This document shows, piece after piece, positions 45,705-56,956 of a stretch of DNA of 64,000 bases. Source of the DNA: Phyto melanocephala. Lineage: Eukaryota; Arthropoda; Insecta; Diptera; Rhinophoridae. The DNA lies in the NCBI GenBank assembly GCA_941918925.1, contig OW799237.1:72985126-73049125 (forward strand). Reading direction: 5' to 3'. The notes beneath the pieces were generated by a model. The model made no database searches. It saw only the letters and a list, made by a program, of their open reading frames with translations, and was not told the DNA's origin. The position numbers were made by a program, and so were the translations under genes. Within the stretch, counting starts at the first letter, position 1. Every line of letters starts with the position of its first letter.

Positions 45705-46759
45705 ACGTTTTATGTTTTATCTTTAATCGTGTTTTAGTTTTAAAGTTCTGTATCAAATGTGTTGTTTGCTGGAAACTTTAATTAATATTAAGTTCAAATA
45801 TTAAGGTTCAGGGCTTTTAACACTTAACTTGACGTATGAGTGATATTTGCATGAATACTGAAACGCTCGTTAAGTTAACGCCGCAGGTGGCAAATAACTC
45901 TAAATTTAAATATGTTTTATGTTGCAAATTGTATTTAAACGTTACTTGTTCGTTGATTATATTCTTATTGAAAATAATTAATTAGACAATTTTTTATTAA
46001 ATTTCAGCTTATTAAAGAATTATGTCTATAACACCATGTTAAAACAAGCGCAATGTTGAATAAAGTCTTGTAAAACTTAATATTTAAACATTTGCTTAAT
46101 TCATACACTATTATAGGATTTGTACGTTGCCAGATATAGTAAAAGTTTTACATATTTTGTTGGTAATCTTTTTGCAAATACTTCCTATAACTCATACAAC
46201 AATTTTACCTTCATATGTACATAAATGTTGTTAATGTTTTATAAAAACATCAGAGATGGACAAATTAATTTTATTGTCACCTTTATTGTTCGAATTTAAT
46301 AAAAAATTCTTTCAATGTGTAACTACTACGATGGTTTGTATATAATTTATATATAAAACAAAGCCCGCTGTAGCGATCATTTTTTTAGGACAATACCAAC
46401 ATACTGTTGATAACAAACTACACAAAGTCAAATATAATTGAAGCAAAAGTTGCAAAATTTAATAAAACAACTGCTTACATTGTCATCGATATGGAAAATA
46501 CTGTATTAGTACATTTCGTTCTCACTCACATATGGATGGAAATATAAATACAAAAATTATTTGATTAACGAATTCTATTCACGAACAATTTGTGAACAAA
46601 ACTGATGATATTTAAAACCAACATCTTAATATCAATAAAAGTGTGCTGATTATGAGACTGTTACAGATTTCAAAAATGCATTCCACTCGGCAAATGTTGA
46701 AGAAACTAGATTAACCACAACTAAGAAGACCATAATTTAAATAACAACTATAGTACGGA
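45705..46759. other. No recognisable feature
   Basis: A+T-rich DNA with only short frames. Confidence 0.4.
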
Positions 46760-46985
46760 CCAAATGGTTAAAATTCGGGTCCTGTTGCAGTAAAAATAAA
46801 ATAGTTTTTCTTTTTTTTCGACCTGATTTCACAAACTACGATAATTCATTAAATACTTCCATTACTAAAGATAAAATTGTACTTTGTTTGTATTTGTCCA
46901 GTTTCATTTTAAAAAAATAATGTTTCAACGCTTAGATGTTGCGTTTGACGGGCAACCCTAATTGTTATCTATTAAAAGAAGTAAT
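46760..46985 (+). mobile_element. Part of a second copy of the 23.3-24.6 kb element
   Basis: AATGTTTCAACGCTTAGATG and TTGCGTTTGACGGGCAACCC align with TATGTTTCAGCACTTAGATG and TTCGTTTGACGAGCACTCC at 24.3 kb. The homologous continuation appears only after 48410 (CAAAACGTAGACAAAAGCC, GTAATACTCAACAAAAT). The DNA between is inserted sequence. Confidence 0.5.
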
Positions 46986-47083
46986 TGGTAAGATTTATCG
47001 GGACATGATCTACCTAAAGTAATATATATGGTATAATGTCGATTTGAACAACATATAATATAACTATCACATATGGCTTGTGT

Positions 47084-47113
47084 CCATAATACCAAACATA
47101 TATGGTATTATGG
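47084..47113. repeat. Short perfect hairpin
   Basis: CCATAATACC and GGTATTATGG are 10-bp inverted repeats around a 10-base loop. A related ATATGGTATAATG lies just upstream (about 47027-47039). Function unknown. Confidence 0.7.
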
Positions 47114-47299
47114 AGGGTAAATATCTGTCACTTTTATTCTGCATTTAATAGGTGCCAAATTCTGGACACAAATTTTTTTCAGTCGCTATAATAATGTGCC
47201 TTAAGAAGATGTTTTTGGAGAAGTCTGATAACCTTTTTTATTTTAAGAAAACGGCTGCTGAAAGTTACCGATTGTAGGTAGAAGCTTACAGTCTAAGTG

Positions 47300-47968
47300 G
47301 TGTTTTTTTTTTGACACAAAAGACTGGAAGATGTCTGATCACTAAAAAAAATTAAGAATTTGAAGCATTACTCGTTGAAAATTCTTTTCAGATGCAAGAA
47401 AAACGTGCATTATAATTGAGAGTTACAAAACAAGCCAACTACCTACGATTAGAAACGTTTGGATTCACTAAATAGCAAGGAAATTGGATCCCATATGAAA
47501 GACGATTTTGCATGTCGGAAATGATGCTTGAACGCTGCAAAAAGAAGTCATTTTTGCATTGTGTTGCTACTGGTGTTGAAAAATCGATACATAACGATAA
47601 CTACAAGTACAGAAAGTCATATTTAAAGCTCAGCCCAACATCCAAATCAACGCCGAAGCCAAAAATCTATGACTCCAAGGTTATGCTCTGTATTTGGTGG
47701 GATCAGAAGGGTGTTTTGAATTACGAGCTATTGAAATCACGTCAGACGATTACTGGGCACCTGTAGCGAAGACAATTGAAACGAAAAACGAGCAGAATAT
47801 TTGACAAGAAACGAGTTCATAAAATTCTATCACGACAACGCTCGGCCACATGTTGCATTTTGTAGCTCACCCGACTTATAACCCAAACCTTGCATTCCTT
47901 GACGAGGAATCCATATGCTATTAGAGAGATGAAAAATGTAGTGGCTAACGGTGGACAATTCTTTGAGT
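47300..47968 (+). pseudogene. Mariner (DD34D) transposase relic
   Basis: QGNWIPYE-like coding sequence (47480) leads into MSEMMLERCKKKSFLHCVAT, then GVEKSIHNDNYKYRKSYLKL, where the first catalytic Asp of GDEKWI is Val. Then KSTPKPKIYDSKVMLCIWWD and GVLNYELLKSRQTITGHL. After frameshifts, FYHDNARPHVA keeps the second Asp, and the end reads MKNVVANGGQFFE before the stop at about 47968. The block with the third Asp (SPDLAPSDYH) is scrambled. A weaker upstream part from about 47310 (TKDW) may be the N-terminal region. It belongs to the classical mariner group. Confidence 0.9.
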
Positions 47969-48044
47969 AATGTTTCAATTTGTTTTATTATTATCATAAA
48001 TTAATTTTTCAAGTAAGAAATTTACATTATTGACTTCCAAGCAA

Positions 48045-48405
48045 AAAAATGTTCTACTAATTCAAAAAATAACATTTTTATGACTTTTAACATTTTTAAT
48101 TCATAATTGCAAAAGGAGGTATAAAAAATGAATTCTCCAAATCCAAAATAGTTACCCGTTAATGATGTGCTTTAAAATACATGCAAATGCATGCAAAAAT
48201 ATCTTAAACAATTCATGTAAACAGACATTATTAACTTATGAAATATGGATCTCTTCTTATTTACTGTGCATGCGTTCCATGCTTGAGTGGAATTTTTTTA
48301 ATATATTCACATAAAAACATATACACTCTTTTTTCACGTTACCGTTTTATAATCGTACTTGTTTCATATTAATTGAACCACCTCACCATGGATTGAACTT
48401 ATACA
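48045..48405 (-). mobile_element. MITE-like family M, inverted copy
   Basis: AAAAGGAGGTATAAAAAATG, TGATGTGCTTTAAAATACAT, GCATGCAAAAATATCTTAAA and GTGCATGCGTTCCATGC are the reverse complement of the copy at 10.63-11.03 kb. It ends near CCATGGATTGAACTTATAC. Confidence 0.75.
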
Positions 48406-48409
48406 TTTA

Positions 48410-48640
48410 TTTTTTATTTTATATGTTTTTTTCTTTTCCGCTAGGGTTTATATCAGTATTTTTTTACGCAATTTGCTTCTTATAGTTTTATTTTTAAATT
48501 GTAAAAAATATGAACACCAAAACGTAGACAAAAGCCAAATTAATTTGGCAGTTGTAATACTCAACAAAATAAAAAACAAATAAATCCACTAATTTTCACA
48601 GACACCTTTGCATTTTTCTTTGCGGTAACGAACGCCTGTA
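48410..48640 (+). mobile_element. Second copy of the 23.3-24.6 kb element, right end
   Basis: AACGTAGACAAAAGCCAAAT and GTAATACTCAACAAAATAA match 24.48-24.55 kb. With 46760-46985 it frames an insertion containing the mariner (47300-47968) and the M copy. Confidence 0.5.
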
Positions 48641-49319
48641 AAAAGTACATACAACTTGGTAGTTCGCTTTGTAAATTTCATTTCGGAAAAAAGAAAACTC
48701 GAAAATATCAGACAGAAAACATAAATGAAATGAATAAAAATTAAAGTTCATTAAATAGAAAATCAAAAGCAACATCTCGTTAATTATTAAAGTTAAAAAT
48801 TTAGGTGCAACAAAAACGAGAAACTCCTAAAAGGAACGGAAACAATCACCATAGAAATAAACTTCAGCATATTTCGAGCCACTAGTTACAATGATAATTA
48901 ACTCCAACCAACAATTTGTAGCCCTGGATTAACATGCTTTTGCCTAAAATATACTTATTTACAATTTATGCACAATATTTATAATGTTTTTCGAACTTTA
49001 ATGTTTGCTTGTGCGTTTAATACACCAACTTAGTTTTATGAACTTGAGTTTCGATTTTTTAAAACACAAAATTTATAAATAAAACATTTCGTATTTTCTA
49101 GCTTAAGTTTTGAGTCAACCCATAAAATTACTAATACTTATTTTTCAAACTGTAAGAAAAGGACTGTATTTAATTGAACAAAATTAAAAAAATTGTTTAA
49201 TAAACATCTCGAATAATTTGTTTTATTTTTTAAAGTCAAGAAACTAATACGTTTGAAAATGCTTTTTTAATTATAAAATCTGACTTTAGCATATTTTATA
49301 TGGAATGTGGGACAACAAT
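48641..49319. other. No recognisable feature
   Basis: A+T-rich DNA; nothing definite. Confidence 0.4.
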
Positions 49320-49722
49320 ATTTTCTCTTTTCATTTTCGATTCAGTATAGACCGTTTTTCCGTGTGTATGTTGAAATCAGCTTTATGAAGCCAACCGACA
49401 ACGTCAAGAGCCGTATGTGGTATACAAATATTAGAGATTTTCGGAAGCATAACGGCATTGAAAATCACCATAATTGCCCCTAAGCTTTCTAAGATATAAG
49501 CAAATAAACACGACTGTCCCTGTTTTTTTTTCCTTTTATAAATGAAAGGGCATGACTAGTAGAACACAGCAATTCAAAATCAAAAACACCGTCGGAAACG
49601 ATAAAAAAAAATCGTGTATAACATCAAATCTAAAATCTAGGCTAAACTACGATGTGCCCATAGAACCTATGTACATGATGGTAAAGGGTACTATCAGATG
49701 CGGCACGGCCAAATAGAGCATA
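49320..49722 (-). mobile_element. INE-1-like element, partial
   Basis: TTTTTCCGTGTGTATGTTGA, TAAGCTTTCTAAGATATAAG, AAAGGGCATGACTAGTAGAA, TATGTACATGATGGTAAAGG and GGCACGGCCAAATAGAGC follow the usual order in reverse orientation. Confidence 0.72.
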
Positions 49723-52348
49723 TAATTATAATATATTATTAGCAAAAGTTATTTTCGTTAACTAGCTTTATTATAATGTGTGATATTGTAATCTCTAGAT
49801 AATCTTTTTTAAACCAAGTGTTTCTTAACTTCAATACATAAAAGCTTAAACACAAATTACTTTCAAATATGCTCTACATGATATTAAGCTACAAACACTA
49901 TCACACCAAATAAAGTTGCATGTAAAAGACACATTATAACCTTAAGCATTATTAACACTTGTAATTATTATTAGGAAAATCCCAAGACAAATGACAAACC
50001 TTAAACACACACGACAGCAAGCTTCTCTTGTAATGCTCGAATATATTTTTCTGACTTTAAATGAGAGAACCACAACTGCAGGATATTTATCCTGGTAGGA
50101 TATTAGGCTGATGTTTGGTATAGAAAATAAAGTGACGACAAACATAATTATAAACATGTGTGTGTGTGTGTATAGAAGTGTATGTTATTTTTGTTAATAT
50201 TTGTTAAGCCTTAAAGAAAAAAACGCTAGACTACAATACTGTGGCATATTTATAGACATACATACCCACACACAGCTGTATTAACTTGGCTTAACAGTTT
50301 ATAAACTTTAATGACGACATGTATGTACACAAAAGCTTATGAAAATATTCTCATACCGCTATCCATGAATGTGGTAATACCTACAAACATGTTAATACTA
50401 CAGATGTGTGCTAACATACTGGCTGTCATAGGGATGAAAGCAATTCTGCTGCTATTGAGAATGAGTTATTTTGTTAAGTGGATATTGTGATAAATAAAGA
50501 AATAATTTTTAAACTTTTTAAATCACTAAGTGAATTCTTTAAAACGACTTAGTAATTAGAATGATGAATCATTTTTTAACATTAATATTTTTTTTTAAAT
50601 CTGTTTCTTTTTTTTTTCTATTATATTACAAAGAAAATTTACCTGTTTTCACAAAGCCGGTATATAAGATATACAAGATAAGCAAACGATAATAATATTT
50701 AACACATTTATTACTAAATTGGAAAATGTAGTGAAAAACTAAAGCTTCGAAAAAAGAATTTTTGCAGTATCTCCGAACATTTTTATGTTTGCTCTGCATT
50801 AGTCAAATACACACTTGAAATTACAGTCTGAGGATTGGGGGTTAAATTCTCACCCCGGGGGGTGGTCAACTTCACAGCAACTAGTAAATGCTCTGTGTTA
50901 CTCTGCTTGATTAATAAAATTAGAATATAAAATTAATTTAAAAACGAAATCTTCTTGACGTTGGTCGCAATACAATTCTCTAATACAAATGGCAGATTCT
51001 CTAAGCCATCCCATGGTCATTGTAATAAAAAAGCAACAGTAGAAAACCACAGGTGATTATTGCTAATCAATGTTTTTAACATTATTAAAGATAGCTGGCT
51101 GCAGTTGGAATATTTATCTTTCTCGATTGCAAAAAAAGTATTAGGCGTTTAACTAGAAAGTGCTAGAATTTTCTAAAAATTTAGCTTTTATTTTGAAACA
51201 TTTGTGCAACATAAATATATATTCAAATTATGAACCATTGTCAGCTGTGACTTTATTCCATCTAATGGGTATATATGGGTTCTACTTTAAAAGAAGTGTT
51301 CCTCTGTGGGAGCCAAGAACAATTCGAGTCAATTTCGAATGTCCTGTTCTTAGGTGAAGCGTATTTCAGAGAAAGCATTCTGCATCAAACGTAACAAATA
51401 GTAGTCAAAAGGGGCATGGGCTCTGATACAGTGCGCAGTTACTTATTTTTTTAATAGTTTTAAACAGACATTGCAACATGTGATCATGGAATGTAATGAA
51501 AAAATATTACGGTTTCATGTCTGTCGGCATAGTCTGGACATATTTCAGCTTATCATCGCTTTAAAATATTCATTTATATTCGGCACAGTACACTTGGGTT
51601 GCTTTTGATCCCATGAAATGTAGGTCATAAATATGTGGAATTGTTGATACGATCTTTTATGCTAAGGGCTTATAAAGGATTCATTTTTTTGTAATATTTT
51701 AATACATCAAATTATCTTTTATAGTCTTCAAGCAGCATTTTTGGAAGCAAAATTTAGCTTCAATTCATATGATACCCAATTTTTTTACTGACTAGCTTCT
51801 AATGAATTTGCAAGCTTTTGTTAAGTTTGTTAATAGTCTTTATGCCTCAATTATTGTTCGTCAAACTTTTTTGGCTAAGCTTAATGATTTTTGTCTTCCG
51901 TGTCAAAATCACCACTTCAGAGCCATAAAAATTATAAACTTCTATCTACAAATTAAAAACTTCTTTTTTTAATTAAAAAAAGAAAAAAGAACTTCCTGCA
52001 TATGACGCTTTATTGATACAATATTACACAATTTAAAACCGAAAAAACTTTGTTCTTAAAACTAAAATATTTAGTAGCTTAGTCGGAATGAATAATAGAA
52101 ATGCCCTTTAAATTATTAAAGAGAAGAGCGGCGTTCAAAAATATTGAAATCTATTGCGAGTTTCGCATTTTTAGATTAAACAGTAAAGGAAATTAATAAG
52201 AATACGCTTAAAGTACTTGGTGTTCAAAAACAAGCTGCATAAATGACAATATAAATACAGTACGTCAGATTGTTGGTGAAAGTCAAGAAACCACAGTCGT
52301 TCATCGTATGCCCCAAGAGATCTACATCTCCTATCTTACGAAATTCGA
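49723..52348. other. No confident feature
   Basis: Mostly A+T-rich. A short GC-rich patch (TTCTCACCCCGGGGGGTGG) near 50850-50868 stands out. The frame at 51160-51357 and the sequence just upstream of 52349 could not be matched to a family. Confidence 0.4.
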
Positions 52349-53401
52349 TTGACACTTAATCTAAAAACAATGTCTTTCAGACTACCGGATGAATGCAATA
52401 TACTTCAGGCTGAAATATCTGCGACAGGACGAACGGTGCGCTGGCTAAGGTGTTATAGGGTATTCCATAGGAAAATAAGAATTTTTACTGACAGCCAAGC
52501 GGCCATCAGGTGCCTGATTGGAGTCTACTCAACATCTCGACTCGTCCAGGAATGGGTATCGGGTATCGTTAGATTGGATGGTGATGCATTCGAACATCAC
52601 ACTCATATAGGTGCGCGATGGCAACCACATAGCGGATGATCTCGCTAAGGGGGGCGCATCACTTAGTGTTCGAGAGTTCGATCAATACTGTGGTATACCT
52701 CTCTCTGCTTGCAAGATTCGTATAGATATGTATGTCGGCCCAGACGAGATGGGTGAATAGCTTTGGGTGTAATATTACGAGGATGACATTTCATAGAATG
52801 GATCCTCTGCGCACCAAGCGGCTTTTGAGTTATGACAGGAAGCGGCTGAGGGACATTGTGGCTACGTTGACTGGTTTTGGCAATCATGCTAGGATAATGC
52901 GAATTCCCTATAATGACTTCTGTAGAGACTGCCTAAACGAAGAGGAGGAGACCATATATCACCTCCTGTGTCACTGCCCGGCGCTGGAGGAGACACATAG
53001 GACTACTTTCGGGGCTTGCAGATTACATGGCCTATCGGAGATGGCTACAATGAGTCACGCTAGGATTTCGACCCTTATAAGGCAGTCTGGATGGTTCCCT
53101 AGACTGTCCCAGAATTGGGAAATGCTTAGAGTGGGTTTCTCATGAAACGGTTGGCGAAACAAAATACGACTCCACTTATCTTATTTTCTACTGCTTTCTT
53201 TTTAACTTTTTCTTTTTACTCTTCTCTTTCTGTCTATTTTTCTCTCCTTTCATTTTCCAATTTTCTAATAATCTAACATTCTTTAATTATTGTTTTCTTT
53301 TTCTTAAATTATATTTCTTTTTCTCTTCACATAAGGGGATCAGTATGATGGACCCAAGTTAGCAACTCAACAACAGCCTGTTCTACCTACCTACCTAAGC
53401 T
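52349..53401 (+). pseudogene. Non-LTR retrotransposon, RNase H to 3' end
   Basis: TLNLKTMSFRLPDECNILQA then EISA (RNase H Glu), KIRIFTDSQAAIRCLIGVYS (Asp), SRLVQEWVSGIVRLDG and, after a frameshift, GNHIADDLAKGGASLSVREF (last Asp). These form the RNase H domain of R1/LOA/I-type elements. A third frame (52732-53145) continues with MDPLRTKRLLSYDRKRLRDI, VATLTGFGNHARIMRIPYND and the Cys/His tail FCRDCLNEEEETIYHLLCHC with PALEETHRTTFGACR. The coding region stops at 53145, and the 3' UTR ends GGATCAGTATGATGGACCCA and TTCTACCTACCTACCTA. Two frameshifts and a missing reverse transcriptase show a 5'-truncated, inactive copy. Confidence 0.9.
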
Positions 53402-54713
53402 AAAAACAAATGACACGCACAGCAGGTTGCCTTCGAATAGGTTTTTTAACATTAAAAATCTCATGGAGATTTTTTCAGTGAAATCGAATTGTAAAGGCTT
53501 AAAGTTGTTAGTCCTTCGAACTTTTCAACTTTGATTATGATTTTCGCAAAAAAAAATAAATAAAAATCCTGGGAACACCATATTAACTATGATTTTTTGA
53601 AAAAACAACACTTTTTTTTATGTCCAATTAGATGGCACCGGTGTGAGTGACATTTAATTACAACAGAATAACGCCACATACTCAAAATCTCGTTGGGTAA
53701 TTAAATTACCGCATTAGAAATTTCTAGGTATTGCTTCAGTGCTTTTCGACCCCTTAATCAGTGTACTTAACACAAATTGTTTACTTTTTATTGTCAAAAG
53801 TGTACGACAACAACATTAGCATTAAAAACAATGTCAAGAATATCTCCTCCAGCATTTGACACCTCTTAAAATCTGATATGCCTTTCCAAAATAATACAAA
53901 CAACAATTTACTTAATTAGTTACAACATTATTTCTTTTTTGCGCTGGTGTTAGAATTCGGTGTTAGCTTGAATGTTAAACATTTTTTGCATAACTAATTT
54001 AGTAATTAAAAAAAATTGTGTTTTTATTTCTGTACCGCTTACCTAATGATATATCAGACAGCCATTTAGACAAAAATAGCATTGACAGTTGTCTACTAAA
54101 TCTACTAAAACTCGTCCAGGTTTTTTATTACTATTTTTCTATGTATCAAATATACTTTTTAGTCTAAACACACACAGACACAAGTTAAGAGAAAAATTCA
54201 ACCCGCATTAAACTTTCAAAATGGACAGATGAAAATACAGGCAGGCAGGCAGGCAGGCAAACAAATTAAATTAATTAATTATAATAGAAATATAACACAC
54301 ACAATCATATTAAACTAATGTAAAAGGCTGAAGAAGAAAAGTCTAATTAAAAATACAGAAAAACCTTTATACAGATGGAAAATATTTTATATACAAAAGG
54401 TTTAACCAGCTGGACTAGCGAACACAAAATAAATAAAAAGAAAAAAGTCTTCAGCAACTTTAAGTATTAAATTTAAAAACCTTTGTACACATTTTGCAAT
54501 ATGAAATGTTTTTTGGTAAGAAATATTTTTCAAAAAAAAATCTTTTTAATTTTTATTTGGACAGTCCGATGTGTTGATTAACAAGAAAACATTTTTGGAG
54601 ATTTGAATGTTAAAAAGGAAAAGTATGGAACATTACACTTTATTAAACTAAGAATGATGCAAATTTACTTGAAAAGGCATTGTAATCTAGTCCAAAAATA
54701 GCTGTTTTACACA
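53402..54713. other. No recognisable feature
   Basis: A+T-rich DNA with a short (GGCA)n run at 54239-54258. No motif. Confidence 0.4.
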
Positions 54714-54879
54714 GCGATTTCTGCCGGATCGCAAACCTACAAAAAAATATTATTACAAAATTCGCGCGAATTTTCTCATTTCTCAACCTTTGTATACGTG
54801 AATAATTTTTATACACTTTTTAAACTTCTTAACTCTTATTAAACATATGTATATGTAATTTTTATTTAAACAAGTTGTT

Positions 54880-55056
54880 TGGTAAATTTTGTAATAATAT
54901 TTTTTTGTAGGTTGGCAATCCAGCAGAAATCGTATCAGCCATTAGTTTGACATGACATTCATCACAAAGTTTTAAATGTTTGCATGGCAAAATAACAATT
55001 TTCGGTGTATTGTCTTTACACACTAAACATTCATTTTCATTGTTAGAAATCGGTAA
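54880..55056 (-). pseudogene. RING-finger (C3HC4-type) coding fragment, first part
   Basis: The minus strand reads NENECLVCKDNTPKIVILPC, then KHLKLCDECHVKLMADTISA and GLPTYKKILLQN. This shows C-x2-C, 11 residues, C-x-H, x3, C-x2-C, the first six zinc ligands of a RING domain with the hydrophobic V-x-L-P-C before C-x-H. A RING normally ends with C-P-x-C. On this strand the equivalent position reads LPTY, so the last ligand pair is missing, while the plus-strand copy at 55062-55136 has CPYC. RING domains bind E2 enzymes for ubiquitin transfer. I cannot say whether this came from a host gene, a virus-derived gene or a transposon. Confidence 0.6.
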
Positions 55057-55061
55057 TTCTA

Positions 55062-55136
55062 AAGCAAACTAATGGCTGGTGCGATTTCTGCCGGATCGTA
55101 AAATTATTCTTGTCCTTATTGTCGTAGCATTGCTCA
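55062..55136 (+). pseudogene. RING-finger coding fragment, last part
   Basis: The plus strand reads SKLMAGAISAGS, a stop, then NYSCPYCRSIAQEAMQVFI and a stop. KLMAGAISAG is homologous to KLMADTISAG on the opposite strand (minus copy), and CPYCR is the expected seventh and eighth zinc-ligand motif. The domain has thus been split by an inversion or by two opposed insertions. Confidence 0.55.
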
Positions 55137-55249
55137 AGAGGCAATGCAAGTATTTATCTAGAAAGTAAATATTTTGAAATAAAAACATAGTTCCTACTTT
55201 ATAATTTAACTTATTATTTTTCTTCTTTTTAAATAGGGAATTATTTAAT

Positions 55250-55465
55250 TTTTAATTTGGGGATTTGTTTCATTATGAAATAAGTCCATAAATGTTGGTG
55301 TTTTATTTCATTTTTGTTTGGGGTGTTATTTCCATTCATTGGGGGCTTATTTCCTTTTTTGAGATTGGGGCATTATTTCATAATGAAATAAGTCCCTTAC
55401 ATTGGGGACTTATTTCATTTTCATTTTGGGGAGTTATTACCTGGAAAGTTATTTCATGATGCCAC
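55250..55465. repeat. Degenerate tandem repeat of TTGGGG/TTATTTCAT units
   Basis: Units of about 35-40 bp contain TTGGGGACTTATTTCATTTT and variants (TTTGGGGTGTTATTTCC, GATTGGGGCATTATTTCAT), interspersed with the palindromic TTATTTCATAATGAAATAAG. At least five TTGGGG or TGGGGG cores are visible. It lies just downstream of the RING fragment and starts after a T-rich stretch. Confidence 0.75.
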
Positions 55466-55944
55466 CTAGCACATTCTTTGTAAGCGTTTACTTATACGTA
55501 AAAAGTTTTCACTATGACTATGAAATTATATTTATTATTTTGTTGAGTTTCACAAAAATTAAAATACTTTGACTATTTTTGTTCTTTCTTTGAACAAACA
55601 GTAAGCAATTTTATCAACTATAAAAGATGTTACTTTTTCGTCGTTATTGTGCTTAATGTGTAAAATTTACACAGTGAGTTTTTACCGACAAATTTGTCGT
55701 CTTGGGCGAAATTCGTCGTTCGTCCCAGTTGTGCGCGGCGCATAAAGTCTGACCTACACAAGACTATTTAGGTTTAGAAATTTCATGCTAATTCGACTGT
55801 AAGGATAATTTTTAATCACAGGATCATCATGAAGATTGCTGAGTGCCAATACTTTAACCCTAAGATTATTGCGTTGATATTTATTTCGTTGAAAAAATTT
55901 GTGTTTTCGTAAAGAACAAAGATTGTTAATTTTACCTGTAGTCG

Positions 55945-56065
55945 TAATAATATAATTAAACATTATAATGATAACTTACAAAATTTATATGTTTTTGTCA
56001 CAATCATACAATTAAATCATAATATGTTGCACTTTGATTACGAATTCCACAAACATATTTTTTCT
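55945..56065 (+). mobile_element. MITE-like family N, fragment
   Basis: AATTAAACATTATAATGATA, CACAATCATACAATTAAATC and ATAATATGTTGCACTTTGAT align with 58770-58875 in the full-length N copy, same orientation. Confidence 0.65.
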
Positions 56066-56956
56066 ACTATTAGAATTTAACAAAAAATTAACAGCACAGC
56101 GATTAGTCTTTAAAAGCATGAACTAAAATAAATTAAATGGAGCGTGCTTGAGAAACATTGCGTGCAGCTGGCTATTAATTTTTTTTTTTTTTAAATAATT
56201 ACTACAACTGGTGATATTAACAAGCACTTGCTATAAAAATCAATATTTATTTTTCTAGTTACTGCCTTGGGTAAAGTATTTTAAAATGTTAGTTGCAACA
56301 GTTATTGCACTGCTTGCTAAATGTAACTTTATTTTAGTAGTTTTAGATAATCCTTAAAGCTGCCTTAGCTTACAGGATGTTAACAGGAAATGGTAGTACT
56401 ATTTTCTAATCACAAACGGAAATTGCATTGGCTTAAAAATTTAAAAACATTAAAATAAGTAAAACATACCACAAACTTGTAAAACTGACATGCAAACTAT
56501 TTTTCAAATAATAAATGGCTTGCCACACTCTAAATTTAAAAGTTAAAAGGAAGGGATGTTAATTGAGGTTAATGGAACATGTTAATACAAAGTTAGAGTT
56601 TATTCAAAGGGTAGCAGTAGAAAATTTCTTACACTTACCTAAGAGTTTGCAATTTTTATGCCCTAGAAGTTCACTTAAATAAACACCTTTTTCGATTTTT
56701 AAAATAATTTGTTGATTCTTATAGAGTATTTTAATAGCAGATTTAATATTAATATTTTAAAAAAGGCTCCGCGGCTACACTTGCAGAGCTCTTCTTTGTT
56801 ATGAAATTATTCAGCCTCAAATAGGCACATTTACGTTGTCTACGTTTTCGGTAACTTTATAAATTCCATGTGATGTGAAAACTTTCTGTGAACGCTGCTA
56901 AAGAACAACTTAGCTGTAAGAATTCCATACAACCGAGAGAGACAATATGAGGATCA
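56066..56956. other. No recognisable feature
   Basis: A+T-rich DNA up to the INE-1-like element. Confidence 0.4.

Larger units (their letters stand above)
54714..55136. repeat. Inverted-repeat cluster carrying a RING-finger coding fragment
   Basis: Three overlapping copies of one sequence alternate in orientation. 54714-54765 (plus) and 54880-54938 (minus) share GATTTCTGCCGGATCGCAAA and CCTACAAAAAAATATTATTA. 54931-54960 (minus) and 55062-55091 (plus) share CAAACTAATGGCTG and GCGATTTCTGCC. No terminal repeats of a known transposon were found, so this may be an inverted duplication of a coding fragment. Confidence 0.75.

Noticed and set aside
45451..45781. Long open frames of repeating Met-Tyr-Val-Cys or His-Thr-Tyr-Ile
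   Set aside because: They are translations of a perfect ATGT microsatellite.
50835..50890. GC-rich patch with CCCCGGGGGGTGG
   Set aside because: Stands out in composition but is too short, with no repeat partner or motif found, to support a feature.
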